Positions 24,298-32,794 of a stretch of DNA of 64,000 bases are shown piece by piece. This DNA is from Arthrobacter_H sp030452125 (GTDB lineage: Bacteria > Actinomycetota > Actinomycetes > Actinomycetales > Micrococcaceae). Where the stretch lies: assembly GCA_052379645.1 (NCBI GenBank), contig JBQSYU010000007.1; one strand, written 5' to 3'. How positions within the stretch are numbered: position 1 is the first letter of the stretch; every line of letters starts with the position of its first letter. A program made the translations under genes and the position numbers. The notes beneath the pieces were generated by a model that did no database searches, was not told where the DNA came from, and saw nothing but the letters and a program-made list of their open reading frames with translations.

Positions 24298-26010
24298 TCA
24301 GGGCCGCCGGCGCCCCGCCCACAGTCCGGTGAGCAGCGGAACGGCAGACCCGATCATCAGGACGTTGCCCAGCACCACGTCGTCGGGACGGACCAGGGAT
24401 CCGGCGATGAGCACGGCACCGAAGACCAGGACCGCCACCGCCCGTTGGATGGTGCGCTGCAACCCTGCGACTTGGCGTTCCAGCCGGGGGCTGGCCACCG
24501 AGAGGGTCCCGTCTTCGATTCCGGTGATGAGGCCATCCAGGCGTTTGGGCAGCCCCACGGCGACCTTGGCGACATCGAGCCCCTCGCGGGCGACGTCCTG
24601 CACGAAATTTCCGCGCTCGTCGCGCAGCAGCTGCCCCGCATAGGGCTCCACCGAGTCCCACAAGTTGAACTGGGTATCTAGCGTGCTGCAGACGCCCGAG
24701 GTCAGGGACATCGCCCGGATGATGAGGAGGAAGTTCTCCGGCAATTGGAACGGCAACGACCTGACGACGTCCCCGAATTCAGTCGCGAATTCACGAAATT
24801 CGCGCGGGTCCACGTCCTTCAGCTCGGCGAAGCCCATCCCCCCGAAGCGGGCGAAAAGCTGCGTCATGGCCCGCTCCAGTTCGCCCGTATCGGTCGAGGG
24901 CACCAACACCCCCACGTCGCCGATCGCGGCTACGAGCCCTTTACCGTCCCGGGAGGCTGCGGCGATCAGTAGTTTCCGCAGTCCGCTTCGTGTACTGGGT
25001 GGAACGTCCCCCATCATGCCGAAGTCGATGAACGTCAGCTTCCAAGGGTGCTCCGCAGAGGAGTCGCCGGTTGGGGTGACGAAGATGTTTCCGGGGTGGG
25101 GATCGGCATGGAAGAAACCGTTCGTGAACATCTGGTCGAACATAATCGAGGCGAAAACGGGGGCCACCTGTGCCGGATCAATGCCTGCAGCACGAAGCGC
25201 CACGGCATCGGTGATCTTGATGGCGGTGACGTCCTCCAGGGTGAGGACGCGGCGGGCGCTTCGCTCCCAGACCACGGCAGGGACCGCCACCCGATCGTCC
25301 TCTGCGAAGTCCGCGGCGAAGCGCTCGGCATTGGCCGCTTCCTGCAGATAGTCGATTTCCTCGCGGCTCGTCTGGGCGAACTCTTCGACCAATGCCGGCA
25401 TATCCGCGCGCTTGGAGACCAGGCGCACATGGCTGAGCCAGCCGCCGACTTTGCGCAGGGCCGCCAAGTCTATGTCGACAATGGCCTCGATGCCGGGTCG
25501 TTGAACCTTCAGCATCACCGTGTCGAAACCGGTATCGGCGGCCAGGCTGGGAACCAGCCGTGCCCGGTGCGCCTGCCCGAGAGAGGCTGCGGCAATGGGT
25601 GTCTCCTCGACGGCGGCGAAGACCTGCTCCAGCCCGGCACCCAACTCAGCCTCGGCAAGGGCCCGGATCGCGGGGAACGGAACAGGAGGAACCTCGTCCT
25701 GCAGACCTTCCAACTCGGCGGTGATCTCCGGCGGAAGGACATCGAGCCGGGAAGACATGAACTGCCCTACCTTGATCATCAAACCGCCCAGTTCCACCGC
25801 AAGCCGATGGAAACGCTGCGCAAAGCGCCGCATCCTTTCGGTCCGCCCCCGGTCCGCCATCCATCTGAGCCCGATCCGTGGAAGGAACAGTTCGAACCAC
25901 CAGGTCACCACCAGGTGCCAGGCCGCGAAACGCAGGATGCGCCGATAGCGGGCACGGGTGTTGCCGGCCCCCGCCACCGGATCTGCCCGATCCCGACGAA
26001 CCGACGCCAC
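24298..26010 (-). CDS. UbiB/ABC1/AarF-family atypical kinase
   Basis: 570 residues, GTG start. UbiB-family hallmarks: the KxGQ motif in LMIKVGQFMSSRLD (80-83), the Ala-rich nucleotide loop AAASLGQAHRA, the EExDY helix EEIDYLQEAANAERF, HADPHPGNIF and DFG in FIDFGMMGD. Two C-terminal membrane helices (about 515-565) end the protein. Family members are membrane-tethered ATPases linked to isoprenoid-quinone and lipid metabolism. The start lies five bases after the PadR stop, so the two are an operon. Confidence 0.87.
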   Translation of the reverse strand: MASVRRDRADPVAGAGNTRARYRRILRFAAWHLVVTWWFELFLPRIGLRWMADRGRTERMRRFAQRFHRLAVELGGLMIKVGQFMSSRLDVLPPEITAELEGLQDEVPPVPFPAIRALAEAELGAGLEQVFAAVEETPIAAASLGQAHRARLVPSLAADTGFDTVMLKVQRPGIEAIVDIDLAALRKVGGWLSHVRLVSKRADMPALVEEFAQTSREEIDYLQEAANAERFAADFAEDDRVAVPAVVWERSARRVLTLEDVTAIKITDAVALRAAGIDPAQVAPVFASIMFDQMFTNGFFHADPHPGNIFVTPTGDSSAEHPWKLTFIDFGMMGDVPPSTRSGLRKLLIAAASRDGKGLVAAIGDVGVLVPSTDTGELERAMTQLFARFGGMGFAELKDVDPREFREFATEFGDVVRSLPFQLPENFLLIIRAMSLTSGVCSTLDTQFNLWDSVEPYAGQLLRDERGNFVQDVAREGLDVAKVAVGLPKRLDGLITGIEDGTLSVASPRLERQVAGLQRTIQRAVAVLVFGAVLIAGSLVRPDDVVLGNVLMIGSAVPLLTGLWAGRRRP

Positions 26011-26015
26011 CCCCG

Positions 26016-26558
26016 TCAGCCCTGGGCGAGGATCGAGTAGAGCCGACGCCGGGCCTCGTCGAGCACCGTCACGGCTTCCTGCACCTGTTCCGGAGTTCCG
26101 GTGCGACCGACCTGCGACGCTGCCTGGGCGAGTTCCACACCGGCCTTGGGAAGCGCCGCGAAACCTGAGCCTGAGGCTGCCCCGCTGGTCTCCCAGGGAG
26201 CCGGCTCATCGTTGTCAGCGACGTCTTCCCGGCCCGCCTCGGTGAGCGAGTAGATCTTGCGTCCATTGGATTCCTCGGAACTGATGAAACCCTCGTCGGC
26301 GAGTAACTGCAACGTGGGGTAGACGGAGCCGGCACTGGGCTTCCAGCTACCACCGCTGCGCTCTTCGATTTCGCGGATGATCTGATATCCGTGCATCGGG
26401 CGCTCTGCGAGCAGGGCCAGAACCGCTGTGCGCACCTCGCCGCGTCCGGCACGCGTGCCCGGGCGTTTCCCGAATCGTGCTCGCAGCTCTTCCACGGCCT
26501 GCCACATACCGTCCATGTTGTTGCCGTCGAATCCACCTGACGGATATGAATTACGCAT
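26016..26558 (-). CDS. PadR-family transcriptional regulator
   Basis: 180 residues. The PadR winged helix at about 45-115: VRTAVLALLAERPMHGYQIIREIEERSGGSWKPSAGSVYPTLQLLADEGFISSEESNGRKIYSLTEAG (given in parts by its motifs MHGYQII, SAGSVYPTLQ and KIYSLTEAG). A helical C-terminal dimerisation part follows. AAGGAGA seven bases before the ATG at 26558 fixes the start over an upstream in-frame ATG at 26621. CGATA-type repeats in the promoter are likely its operators. It is co-transcribed with the UbiB-like gene. Confidence 0.87.
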   Translation of the reverse strand: MRNSYPSGGFDGNNMDGMWQAVEELRARFGKRPGTRAGRGEVRTAVLALLAERPMHGYQIIREIEERSGGSWKPSAGSVYPTLQLLADEGFISSEESNGRKIYSLTEAGREDVADNDEPAPWETSGAASGSGFAALPKAGVELAQAASQVGRTGTPEQVQEAVTVLDEARRRLYSILAQG

Positions 26559-26603
26559 TTTGGTCTCCTTCGGGAATCGCCAACGATGTACAGCGATACT
26601 CAA

Positions 26604-26618
26604 CGATATATCGCGATA
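26604..26618. promoter_or_regulatory. Overlapping palindromes upstream of padR
   Basis: CGATATATCG (26604-26613) and TATCGCGATA (26609-26618) are perfect overlapping dyads; another CGATA copy lies at about 26594-26598. They are about 46-60 bases before the padR ATG and fit an autoregulatory PadR operator. Confidence 0.55.
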
Positions 26619-26734
26619 CACGCAAAACCAAGGGAATTAGCCCCCGCTATCCAGCTCCGCACAAAATGAAGGGCCCGCATCCCACGTACCCGAGGACCTT
26701 CTGGCGATCCACGCCCACGCTTGGGGCGCTGGCC

Positions 26735-27139
26735 TTATTGAGGGCTGGCCGACGTGCTGCCTCGTTTTTGAAGACGCGGAACGACGATACCGAAAACACA
26801 ATACGCAAGAACCCAGGCGACGAGCCCGATAACCAGGAAGTACCCTCCGATGACCAGAATGTCCGTAGCTGTTTGTGCGGGGAACCAGCCACTCAAGCAC
26901 AGAGCGGGAAAAACCGTCAGGGCCATCACCAAAAAGTGAATAACCGTCTGGCGCCTCAGGGTCCACGCTTCAACGTCGTAGATCACCGAAGCCGCCATGA
27001 CCGAAGCAACGATGACACCGACAGTCAGCGTGCCGCGTGCGTCTGATGTCTGGTCCAACGCCGCCAATCGCGCCGCAATGCCCGACATGAGCACGAGCGG
27101 AATACCGCCCCGTAGCGCTGCTTTCCCCCAGAGCTTCAT
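26735..27139 (-). CDS. DUF3021 family membrane protein
   Basis: 134 residues with four membrane segments. The run IYDVEAWTLRRQTVIHFLV, then FPALCLSGWFP and a final hydrophobic segment with a short basic tail match DUF3021. In Firmicutes that family is often beside LytTR regulators; here no such partner is seen. Function unknown. It faces away from the SRPBCC gene at 27284. Confidence 0.7.
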   Translation of the reverse strand: MKLWGKAALRGGIPLVLMSGIAARLAALDQTSDARGTLTVGVIVASVMAASVIYDVEAWTLRRQTVIHFLVMALTVFPALCLSGWFPAQTATDILVIGGYFLVIGLVAWVLAYCVFGIVVPRLQKRGSTSASPQ

Positions 27140-27283
27140 GACTCAATCGTAGCCGGAGTGGCAATCCCGGGTCGGCCGTCCATAGCTGAAGGAGCGAAGA
27201 AGTTCTGGACGAAAACCACGCGCGGATCGGCGCCCTCCCGAAAAACGTATTCGCTTCCAGCGCTCTCCGGTATCTTGTCCTCC

Positions 27284-27793
27284 ATGGTCCTCAATGTGCA
27301 TGAGCGAAAAATCGCCGCACCCCCAGCAGTGGTCGCTGAGTTGATCGATTCACTGGCCAGCTCCAATGATCGCCTCTGGCCCAGCAATGACTGGCCTGCC
27401 ATGTGCCTGGACCGAGGACTCGAGGTAGGTTCCGCCGGCGGGCACGGCCCGGTCCGCTACACCATCGAGCACTACGAACCGGGCCGACGGGTGAAGTTCC
27501 GGTTCACTGGTCCGGAGGGCTTCCACGGACACCATTCCTTTGCGGCCTTCAGTAACTCAACCGACTCAACGCTGCTTCGACACGAACTGTTCTTGAGGCC
27601 GCGGGGTATCGCACTCATCACCTGGCCGTTGTTCTTCAGGCCCCTCCACAACGCCCTAGTGAAAGAAAGTCTGGATCGCGCCGAACGGGAATGCGGTGCT
27701 CCAGCCAGATCGCCCTCTCGTCGAACTTTGTGGACCAGAGTGCTTCGGGCCGCACTCTCGCAGCCACTCACACCGCACCGAAAGAACAGCTAA
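27284..27793 (+). CDS. SRPBCC (START-like) ligand-binding protein
   Basis: 169 residues. The N-terminal pattern NVHERKIAAPPAVVAELIDSLAS and later VRYTIEHYEPGRRVKFRFTGPEGFHGHHSF match the polyketide-cyclase/SRPBCC fold, with a hydrophobic ligand cavity. No enzymatic residues can be assigned. The ATG at 27284 lacks a ribosome site but lies eight bases after TATCTT (27271-27276), consistent with a leaderless transcript; the longer frame from 27158 is antisense to the DUF3021 promoter region. Confidence 0.72.
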   Translation: MVLNVHERKIAAPPAVVAELIDSLASSNDRLWPSNDWPAMCLDRGLEVGSAGGHGPVRYTIEHYEPGRRVKFRFTGPEGFHGHHSFAAFSNSTDSTLLRHELFLRPRGIALITWPLFFRPLHNALVKESLDRAERECGAPARSPSRRTLWTRVLRAALSQPLTPHRKNS

Positions 27794-27819
27794 GGAATCC
27801 TGGGCCCCGGGGTCCGTGT

Positions 27820-28269
27820 TCAGCGTGACGAATCCTCCGTGGTTAGGGTTTCGATCTGCGCGCGCGGCAGGAAAGCAACATAGACACAGATCGCGGCGAT
27901 AAATAGGAACACGAAGCACAGCAAGCCCCAGCCCACCGAATCGCTCGAGGCCTCGTAGGGCACAACGCCGACGATGGCCAAAATACTGGCCACCGCAAAA
28001 CCAATCAAACCGAAGCCACCGGCCTCAATCCCGACGGCGATGGATTTCCCGGTTTGAAACCAATGGCTTTCCTTCAAGAAGCCCCTTGCTGTCGCACCAC
28101 CAATGATGAACGCCACCGCTGCGAGGGAACAGGCCCCTACCAGCAGCAGTGAAAGAGAGCCATATTCGACGCTGTCGGTGCCGACATGGACAACGGCCCG
28201 ACTCGGTAGCCATGGGCCCCAGACCAGATAGAGGAGGGGGACTAGGACGATGGAGCTTGCGGGGGGCAA
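27820..28269 (-). CDS. Small membrane protein, unknown function
   Basis: 149 residues from a TTG at 28269, with four hydrophobic segments (about 5-20, 40-60, 83-105, 117-135) and a short polar tail. I do not recognise a family. No upstream ATG is available before an in-frame stop, so the TTG is the outermost possible start. It converges with the SRPBCC gene. Confidence 0.55.
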   Translation of the reverse strand: MPPASSIVLVPLLYLVWGPWLPSRAVVHVGTDSVEYGSLSLLLVGACSLAAVAFIIGGATARGFLKESHWFQTGKSIAVGIEAGGFGLIGFAVASILAIVGVVPYEASSDSVGWGLLCFVFLFIAAICVYVAFLPRAQIETLTTEDSSR

Positions 28270-28442
28270 CGATCAACAAGGCAATTACCCTGCTTCTGCC
28301 ACTAGTCCGCGAGGACTTAGGTCCGTCAGGAAGTTCAGTCATTTCCCGCTACATCCCCTCTGTAGTGGCCAAGCATCTGCAGCTTCGGCCATCGTATGGC
28401 ACGGATCAGCGGCGAAAAGCCTTCCGCACCTCGCAAGCTTCT

Positions 28443-28829
28443 TTACGATTCGCCAACCACCGTGATGAGGTAGCTGTTGATGTCGGCGACCTTCGCTGAT
28501 TTCGCCGTGCTTTTGAAACGCAGGACATGGCAGAACGCGGTTTCCGTCCCATCGGCTAGCCGCAGGACCCCATCGACCCCGGCACCACGTCCGTGCGTCA
28601 GGAACGTTCCAAATTTCAGCTCGTCAACCGGGGGAAGGGCCAACGCCAATTCCCGGGCTGCCGCGCGCCCGGTCACGGTCTGCCGCCCGACCACCGTCCA
28701 GGAAACTTCCTCGTCGAGCACTGCCTCAAGGTGTTCGACGTCGCGTTGCGCGAGGGCGACCACCAGATCCCTGAGGATTTCCTTGCGCGGGGAATTTCCG
28801 CAGTCCGGTTCTTCGTCAATGGTGACCAT
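28443..28829 (-). CDS. SnoaL/NTF2-like protein
   Basis: 128 residues with the pattern of the SnoaL/NTF2 alpha+beta barrel: an N-terminal helix EILRDLVVALAQRDVEHLEAVLDEEVSWTVVG, a second helix TGRAAARELALAL, then strands FCHVLRFKS and KVADINSYLITVV. Such proteins are small ligand-binding or isomerase-like; no catalytic dyad can be assigned. It is divergent from the GNAT gene, with 52 bases between the starts. Confidence 0.7.
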   Translation of the reverse strand: MVTIDEEPDCGNSPRKEILRDLVVALAQRDVEHLEAVLDEEVSWTVVGRQTVTGRAAARELALALPPVDELKFGTFLTHGRGAGVDGVLRLADGTETAFCHVLRFKSTAKSAKVADINSYLITVVGES

Positions 28830-28881
28830 GCGCCGAGTGTACCCAGCATCGCCCGCCGGACCCTCGTCGTACCATCGGTCC

Positions 28882-29406
28882 ATGGCCCTTCGAATTCGCC
28901 CTGCGACCCCGGCCGACGCGGCATCGATCGAAGCGCTAGAGAACGACGCCGACCGGCTCTTGATCGACTGGTTGTCCCCTGCTCATTGGCCCCCTGCCCC
29001 TTCCGGTGCCTCCAGACTTTCAGCGGACGGATACCTTCTGGTTGCCGAAGAGGGCAGTCCACCCGCCATTCTCGGCTTCGTTCATGTCCTGGAAGTCGAG
29101 GGGCTGGCCCATCTGGAACAACTGTCGGTGGCCCCCGCACATGGCCGGCAGGGCTATGGCCTACTCCTCCTTAATGCTGCCCTCGCTGAAGCCCGGGTAC
29201 ACGGATATGACCGGGTCTCCCTACGGACCTATGCCGACGTGCCCCGGAATGCACCGTTCTACTCCCGAGCCGGTTTTGTCGAGGTGCTCCCCGCGACCGA
29301 CTTCCACCGTGGCTTGATCGATACCGAAGAGGATCTCGGGCTGCCTGGCTACGGCCGCAGGGTCCAGATGACGGCATCGCTGAACGACCGTACCGTGGGG
29401 CCATGA
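28882..29406 (+). CDS. GNAT-family N-acetyltransferase
   Basis: 174 residues. The acetyl-CoA site is in AHLEQLSVAPAHGRQGYGLLLLNAALAEARVHG (the V-x-P-x-x-x-G-x-G-x-G/A type loop PAHGRQGYG, about 93-101), followed by VSLRTYADVPRNAPFYSRAGF, the conserved late strand and helix. Acceptor unknown. TACCAT at 28870-28875 lies seven bases before the ATG with no ribosome site, suggesting a leaderless start. Its stop overlaps the methyltransferase start. Confidence 0.83.
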   Translation: MALRIRPATPADAASIEALENDADRLLIDWLSPAHWPPAPSGASRLSADGYLLVAEEGSPPAILGFVHVLEVEGLAHLEQLSVAPAHGRQGYGLLLLNAALAEARVHGYDRVSLRTYADVPRNAPFYSRAGFVEVLPATDFHRGLIDTEEDLGLPGYGRRVQMTASLNDRTVGP

Positions 29407-30143
29407 CTTCACCATTGACCGGCGAACAGCTCACCGCCCTCTACGACGCTGAGAACCCGTGGTCGGTGGACGACGCGTTCTTCCTCACCGTCATCAACGA
29501 GCTCCCGAGCAGCCAGGTTCTTGATCTGGGATGCGGCACTGGACGACTCACCCGGGCCGTCGCTGCCGATGGTCATCACGTCGTCGGCATCGATCCGGAT
29601 GCCGAGGCCCTTGATGCCGCACGGAGGAAACCGGACGCCGAGAACATCAGGTGGGTTCACGGAACATCAACCAGGATCCCCGACGGGGTTCTCTTCGATA
29701 CCGCCATCATGACCTCCCATGTGGCCCAAGCCATTAGCGACGAGGCAGCCTGGGCCCAAACCCTTGAAGGTCTTCATTGGGCACTGGTCCCCGGCGGACG
29801 TTTGATCTTCGATTCCCGCGATCCTGCGGCCCGTGTCTGGGAGCGGTGGACTCCGGCCAACACGCGGGATACCTACACACTCCCCGATGGCACGACCGTC
29901 GAAACGTGGATTGATTGCACTGTCCCTCGCGACGGGCTGGCACTTCTGACCGAACACCGGCTCCGTCGCGGCCGTGAGGAAGAGACCGCCACGCTGATTC
30001 TCTCCTTCCGCACTGAAACACAGCTGCGCCAGGATCTCGCGGTAGCAGGGTTCACTCTCGAACAGGTGCTCAGCGGTTGGGCTGGCGAAGTCATCGGGGA
30101 AGGCCAGGGTGAACTGATCGTGATCGCCCGCAAGCGAAGCTGA
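29403..30143 (+). CDS. Class I SAM-dependent methyltransferase
   Basis: 246 residues. Motif I is DLGCGTGRLTRAV (about 41-53), with VVGIDPDAEALDAARR as motif II, DTAIMTSHVAQAI as motif IV and LVPGGRLIFDSRDP as the post-motif region. It belongs to the small-molecule methyltransferase type; the substrate is unknown. Translationally coupled to the GNAT gene by an ATGA overlap. Confidence 0.83.
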   Translation: MTSPLTGEQLTALYDAENPWSVDDAFFLTVINELPSSQVLDLGCGTGRLTRAVAADGHHVVGIDPDAEALDAARRKPDAENIRWVHGTSTRIPDGVLFDTAIMTSHVAQAISDEAAWAQTLEGLHWALVPGGRLIFDSRDPAARVWERWTPANTRDTYTLPDGTTVETWIDCTVPRDGLALLTEHRLRRGREEETATLILSFRTETQLRQDLAVAGFTLEQVLSGWAGEVIGEGQGELIVIARKRS

Positions 30144-30274
30144 ACACGCGCAAGGACCGGGGCTGTGGCTGTCGCTGGGCCACGACAGATCCATTCGCCC
30201 CTCGTGCCCTTGGGGGCCTGGCTTGCGGGCACTCACAGCTCCACGGTTCAATGCCCCCATGTCAGACTGGGTCG

Positions 30275-30907
30275 ATGATCCCCCAGCCCGACTACCTCAA
30301 CTACGCAGCGAAGATGCGGCACCTCGTCCTGTCCGGCGTCGATATGGAGGTCGAGGCCCGGTTCCTCGACATGATCAGCGGTCGCGGCGCCCGGATCCTC
30401 GACGTCGGCTGTGGGATCGGCACTGCCGTTGCTGCCTTGCGCGGCAGAGGCCATGCGGCATACGGGATCGATCCCACCCCCGCAGTCCTCGACGTGGCAG
30501 TCGAGCTCTACGAGCCCTCGTGGTTTCGTCCTCTCGGCGCCGTGGAGATCGCCCCGTCACAGCTGGTTCGCCAGGGTCTCCCCGGCTCCTACGATGTCGT
30601 GCTCATGTCGGGAAACGTCCCGGCGTTCCTCTCCGAAGCAGAACTCGAGGAAGTCATCGGGCACGTGGCCGAACTGTTGGATCCCGGTGGAACGCTGGTC
30701 ATCGGAACCACCAGCGCGATCCGCGGCGGGCCCGGAGACCAGGATCAGGCGGCGGCATCAGCCGGCCTGAAGCTGGTTCAGCGCTATGCCGACTGGCATC
30801 TGGGCCCGTTCGACGCCGGTTCTCCTTGGTCGGTCGCTGTTTTCTCGGCACCCGGCACGCCGGATCCGCCTCAGGGACCCGACGGGATCTTCATCCTGCG
30901 CCGATGA
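30275..30907 (+). CDS. Class I SAM-dependent methyltransferase
   Basis: 210 residues from the ATG at 30275; an ATG at 30251 gives eight more. Motif I is ILDVGCGIGTAVAAL (about 41-55), then AYGIDPTPAVLDVA, YDVVLMSGNVPAFL and LLDPGGTLVIGTT. The N-terminal MIPQPDYLNYAAKM looks like a proper beginning. It is distinct from the methyltransferase just upstream (132 bases away). Its 3' end overlaps the convergent EamA gene by 17 bases. Confidence 0.8.
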   Translation: MIPQPDYLNYAAKMRHLVLSGVDMEVEARFLDMISGRGARILDVGCGIGTAVAALRGRGHAAYGIDPTPAVLDVAVELYEPSWFRPLGAVEIAPSQLVRQGLPGSYDVVLMSGNVPAFLSEAELEEVIGHVAELLDPGGTLVIGTTSAIRGGPGDQDQAAASAGLKLVQRYADWHLGPFDAGSPWSVAVFSAPGTPDPPQGPDGIFILRR

Positions 30908-31784
30908 CCGCGTCGGTTTCGAGGTTCGTGCGTCGTTGGCCCGTCCTGGTGGCGCCGATCCCTGCGGCGATGACCAAGACGATCCCGATGACCGCTGCCG
31001 GACGCGGGACCTGGTCCAGGATGGTCAGCCCGATCAGCACGGCGATCGCCGGTTCCAGACACATCAGGGTCCCGAAGGCGGCGGTGGTCAGCTTGCGTAG
31101 GGCCAGCATCTCGAGGCTGAACGGAATGACGGGCAACAGCAGGGCCAGCCCGAACCCCCAGAGCAGGATCGGCCAGTCCAGGTTTCCGAGAACGGAGGGC
31201 CCGACCGCGAGCGTGGCGACGATCCCGGCCACCGGCATCGAGATCGCCAAGGCACTGATCCCCGAAACAGCGTCACCGGCCTTCTGGGTAAACAGTACGT
31301 AGCCGGCCCAGCAGGCGGCAGCACAGAGCGCGAAGAAGATCCCCACCGGGTCCGTGGCGCCCAACCACGGTTCGGTCAGCCCCAGGACGCCGGCCCCGGC
31401 GACCAAGGCCCACCACCGGGCCGGGCCCCGGCCCTGGACGATGGCCACCGACAACGGCCCGAGGAATTCCAGGGCGCTGGCAGTACCCAACGGAATCCGT
31501 TCGATGGCGAACATGAAGAAGATCGTCACCCCTCCGGTCGCCACCCCCAGCAAGGCACTGGTCCCCAAGGCGGCCCGGCTGTACGTGACCTTCCACGGCC
31601 GTCCCACCACGACCAGGATCACCGCCGCCCAGGACAGCCGCAGCCACGCGACCCCGGCTGGACCCAACGTGTCGATGAGTCCGACGGAGACGGCCAACCC
31701 CAACTGGACGCAGACCATCGCGGCGAGCGCCATGAGCGAGCCGGTGCCTGCCGAGTTCTCCGCCAGGCGGGGTGAGGAGTTCAT
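30891..31784 (-). CDS. EamA/RhtA-type metabolite exporter
   Basis: 297 residues with ten hydrophobic segments in two five-helix repeats, the DMT-superfamily layout. Motifs AWLRLSWAAVILVVVGRPW and SALEFLGPLSVAIVQGR in the first repeat, and LCAAACWAGYVLFTQKAG and AFGTLMCLEPAIAVLIG in the second, match the RhtA-like amino acid/homoserine export group. The ATG at 31784 has GAGGAG-like sequence just before it. It is divergent from a LysR regulator that probably controls it. Confidence 0.85.
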   Translation of the reverse strand: MNSSPRLAENSAGTGSLMALAAMVCVQLGLAVSVGLIDTLGPAGVAWLRLSWAAVILVVVGRPWKVTYSRAALGTSALLGVATGGVTIFFMFAIERIPLGTASALEFLGPLSVAIVQGRGPARWWALVAGAGVLGLTEPWLGATDPVGIFFALCAAACWAGYVLFTQKAGDAVSGISALAISMPVAGIVATLAVGPSVLGNLDWPILLWGFGLALLLPVIPFSLEMLALRKLTTAAFGTLMCLEPAIAVLIGLTILDQVPRPAAVIGIVLVIAAGIGATRTGQRRTNLETDAVIGAG

Positions 31785-31831
31785 GGGTCCATTGGAACGG
31801 AAACACTCCGTCAACGTCCACGTGACAATCC

Positions 31832-31861
31832 ACAACGGATCATCCAGCATTCCTGCACAAT
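31832..31861 (+). promoter_or_regulatory. Putative promoter of lysR-type gene
   Basis: GTGACA (31832-31837), an 18-base spacer and CACAAT (31856-31861) place the start at about 31868, the ATG itself. A weak dyad CATTC-N13-GAATG (31848-31870) covers it. Confidence 0.35.
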
Positions 31862-31867
31862 AGAAGA

Positions 31868-32794
31868 ATGGAAACCCGGCGTCTGCAATATCTCTACGAA
31901 CTCTCCCGCATGGGCTCGATGCGCGGGGTCGCCGATCTGTTGGGGACCACGACGTCCACGGTCTCCCAGCAGATCGGTTTATTGGCCCGGGAGACCGGCG
32001 CCCGGCTCCTGGAGCCCGACGGTCGCGGGGTGCGGCTGACCCCGGCGGGGCGCCGTCTGGCCGATCATGCCGAGGCCATCCTGACCGCCGTCGATTCGGC
32101 GCGCCTGGATCTGGTTCCGGGGGCGGCCCCCTCGGGGACCCTGCGAGTGGCCGGTTTCGCCACGGCGATCCGCACGACCTTGATGCCGATCATCGCCGAA
32201 CTGGCCGAGCGCCATCCCGGCATGGACATCATGGTCTTCGAACACGAACCGGCGGAGGCGCTGAAACTCCTCGGCGTGGACCAGATCGATCTGGCCCTGA
32301 CCTATGACTACAACTTGGCGCCCGACCAGGTCGACGCGGGGGTGGACACCTTGCCACTGTGGAGCACCCCGTGGGGCCTCGGCGTACCGACGGCCGCCGC
32401 CCACCGGTTCGGGTTCCTTCCCGCCACAGGCACCCAAGACAGGTCGGGGACCACCGCCCCGGATGCGGCCACGGTCTTCTCGGCGTTCCGCGACCACGAC
32501 TGGATCGGGAATTCACGCAATATCGCCGACGAGACGGTGCTGCGCATCATCTCCTCGATGGCCGGATTCGAACCGGCGCTGCGCCACCAGTCCGACAGCC
32601 TGGACCTGGTCGAGGACCTCATCCTGGCTGGTCTCGGCGTCGGGTTGCTCCCCAGAAACCGGCTGCCCCGGAAAGGGATCACCATCCTGGAACTGCATGA
32701 TCCAGAGGTCAGGCTCCGCGCCTTCGCCCGCATCCGGCGCGGTCGCAGCGCCTGGCCGGCCCTGGCACTGGTCCTGGAACGGATCAGTGCTTGA
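31868..32794 (+). CDS. LysR-family transcriptional regulator
   Basis: 308 residues. The N-terminal HTH (1-62) reads LQYLYELSRMGSMRGVADLLGTTTSTVSQQIGLLARETGARLLEPDGRGVRLTPAGRRL in segments typical of the family, and the effector domain begins with GTLRVAGFATAIRTTLMP. The family usually activates a divergent neighbour, here the EamA exporter. The 3' end overlaps the convergent MFS gene by 11 bases. Confidence 0.87.
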   Translation: METRRLQYLYELSRMGSMRGVADLLGTTTSTVSQQIGLLARETGARLLEPDGRGVRLTPAGRRLADHAEAILTAVDSARLDLVPGAAPSGTLRVAGFATAIRTTLMPIIAELAERHPGMDIMVFEHEPAEALKLLGVDQIDLALTYDYNLAPDQVDAGVDTLPLWSTPWGLGVPTAAAHRFGFLPATGTQDRSGTTAPDAATVFSAFRDHDWIGNSRNIADETVLRIISSMAGFEPALRHQSDSLDLVEDLILAGLGVGLLPRNRLPRKGITILELHDPEVRLRAFARIRRGRSAWPALALVLERISA

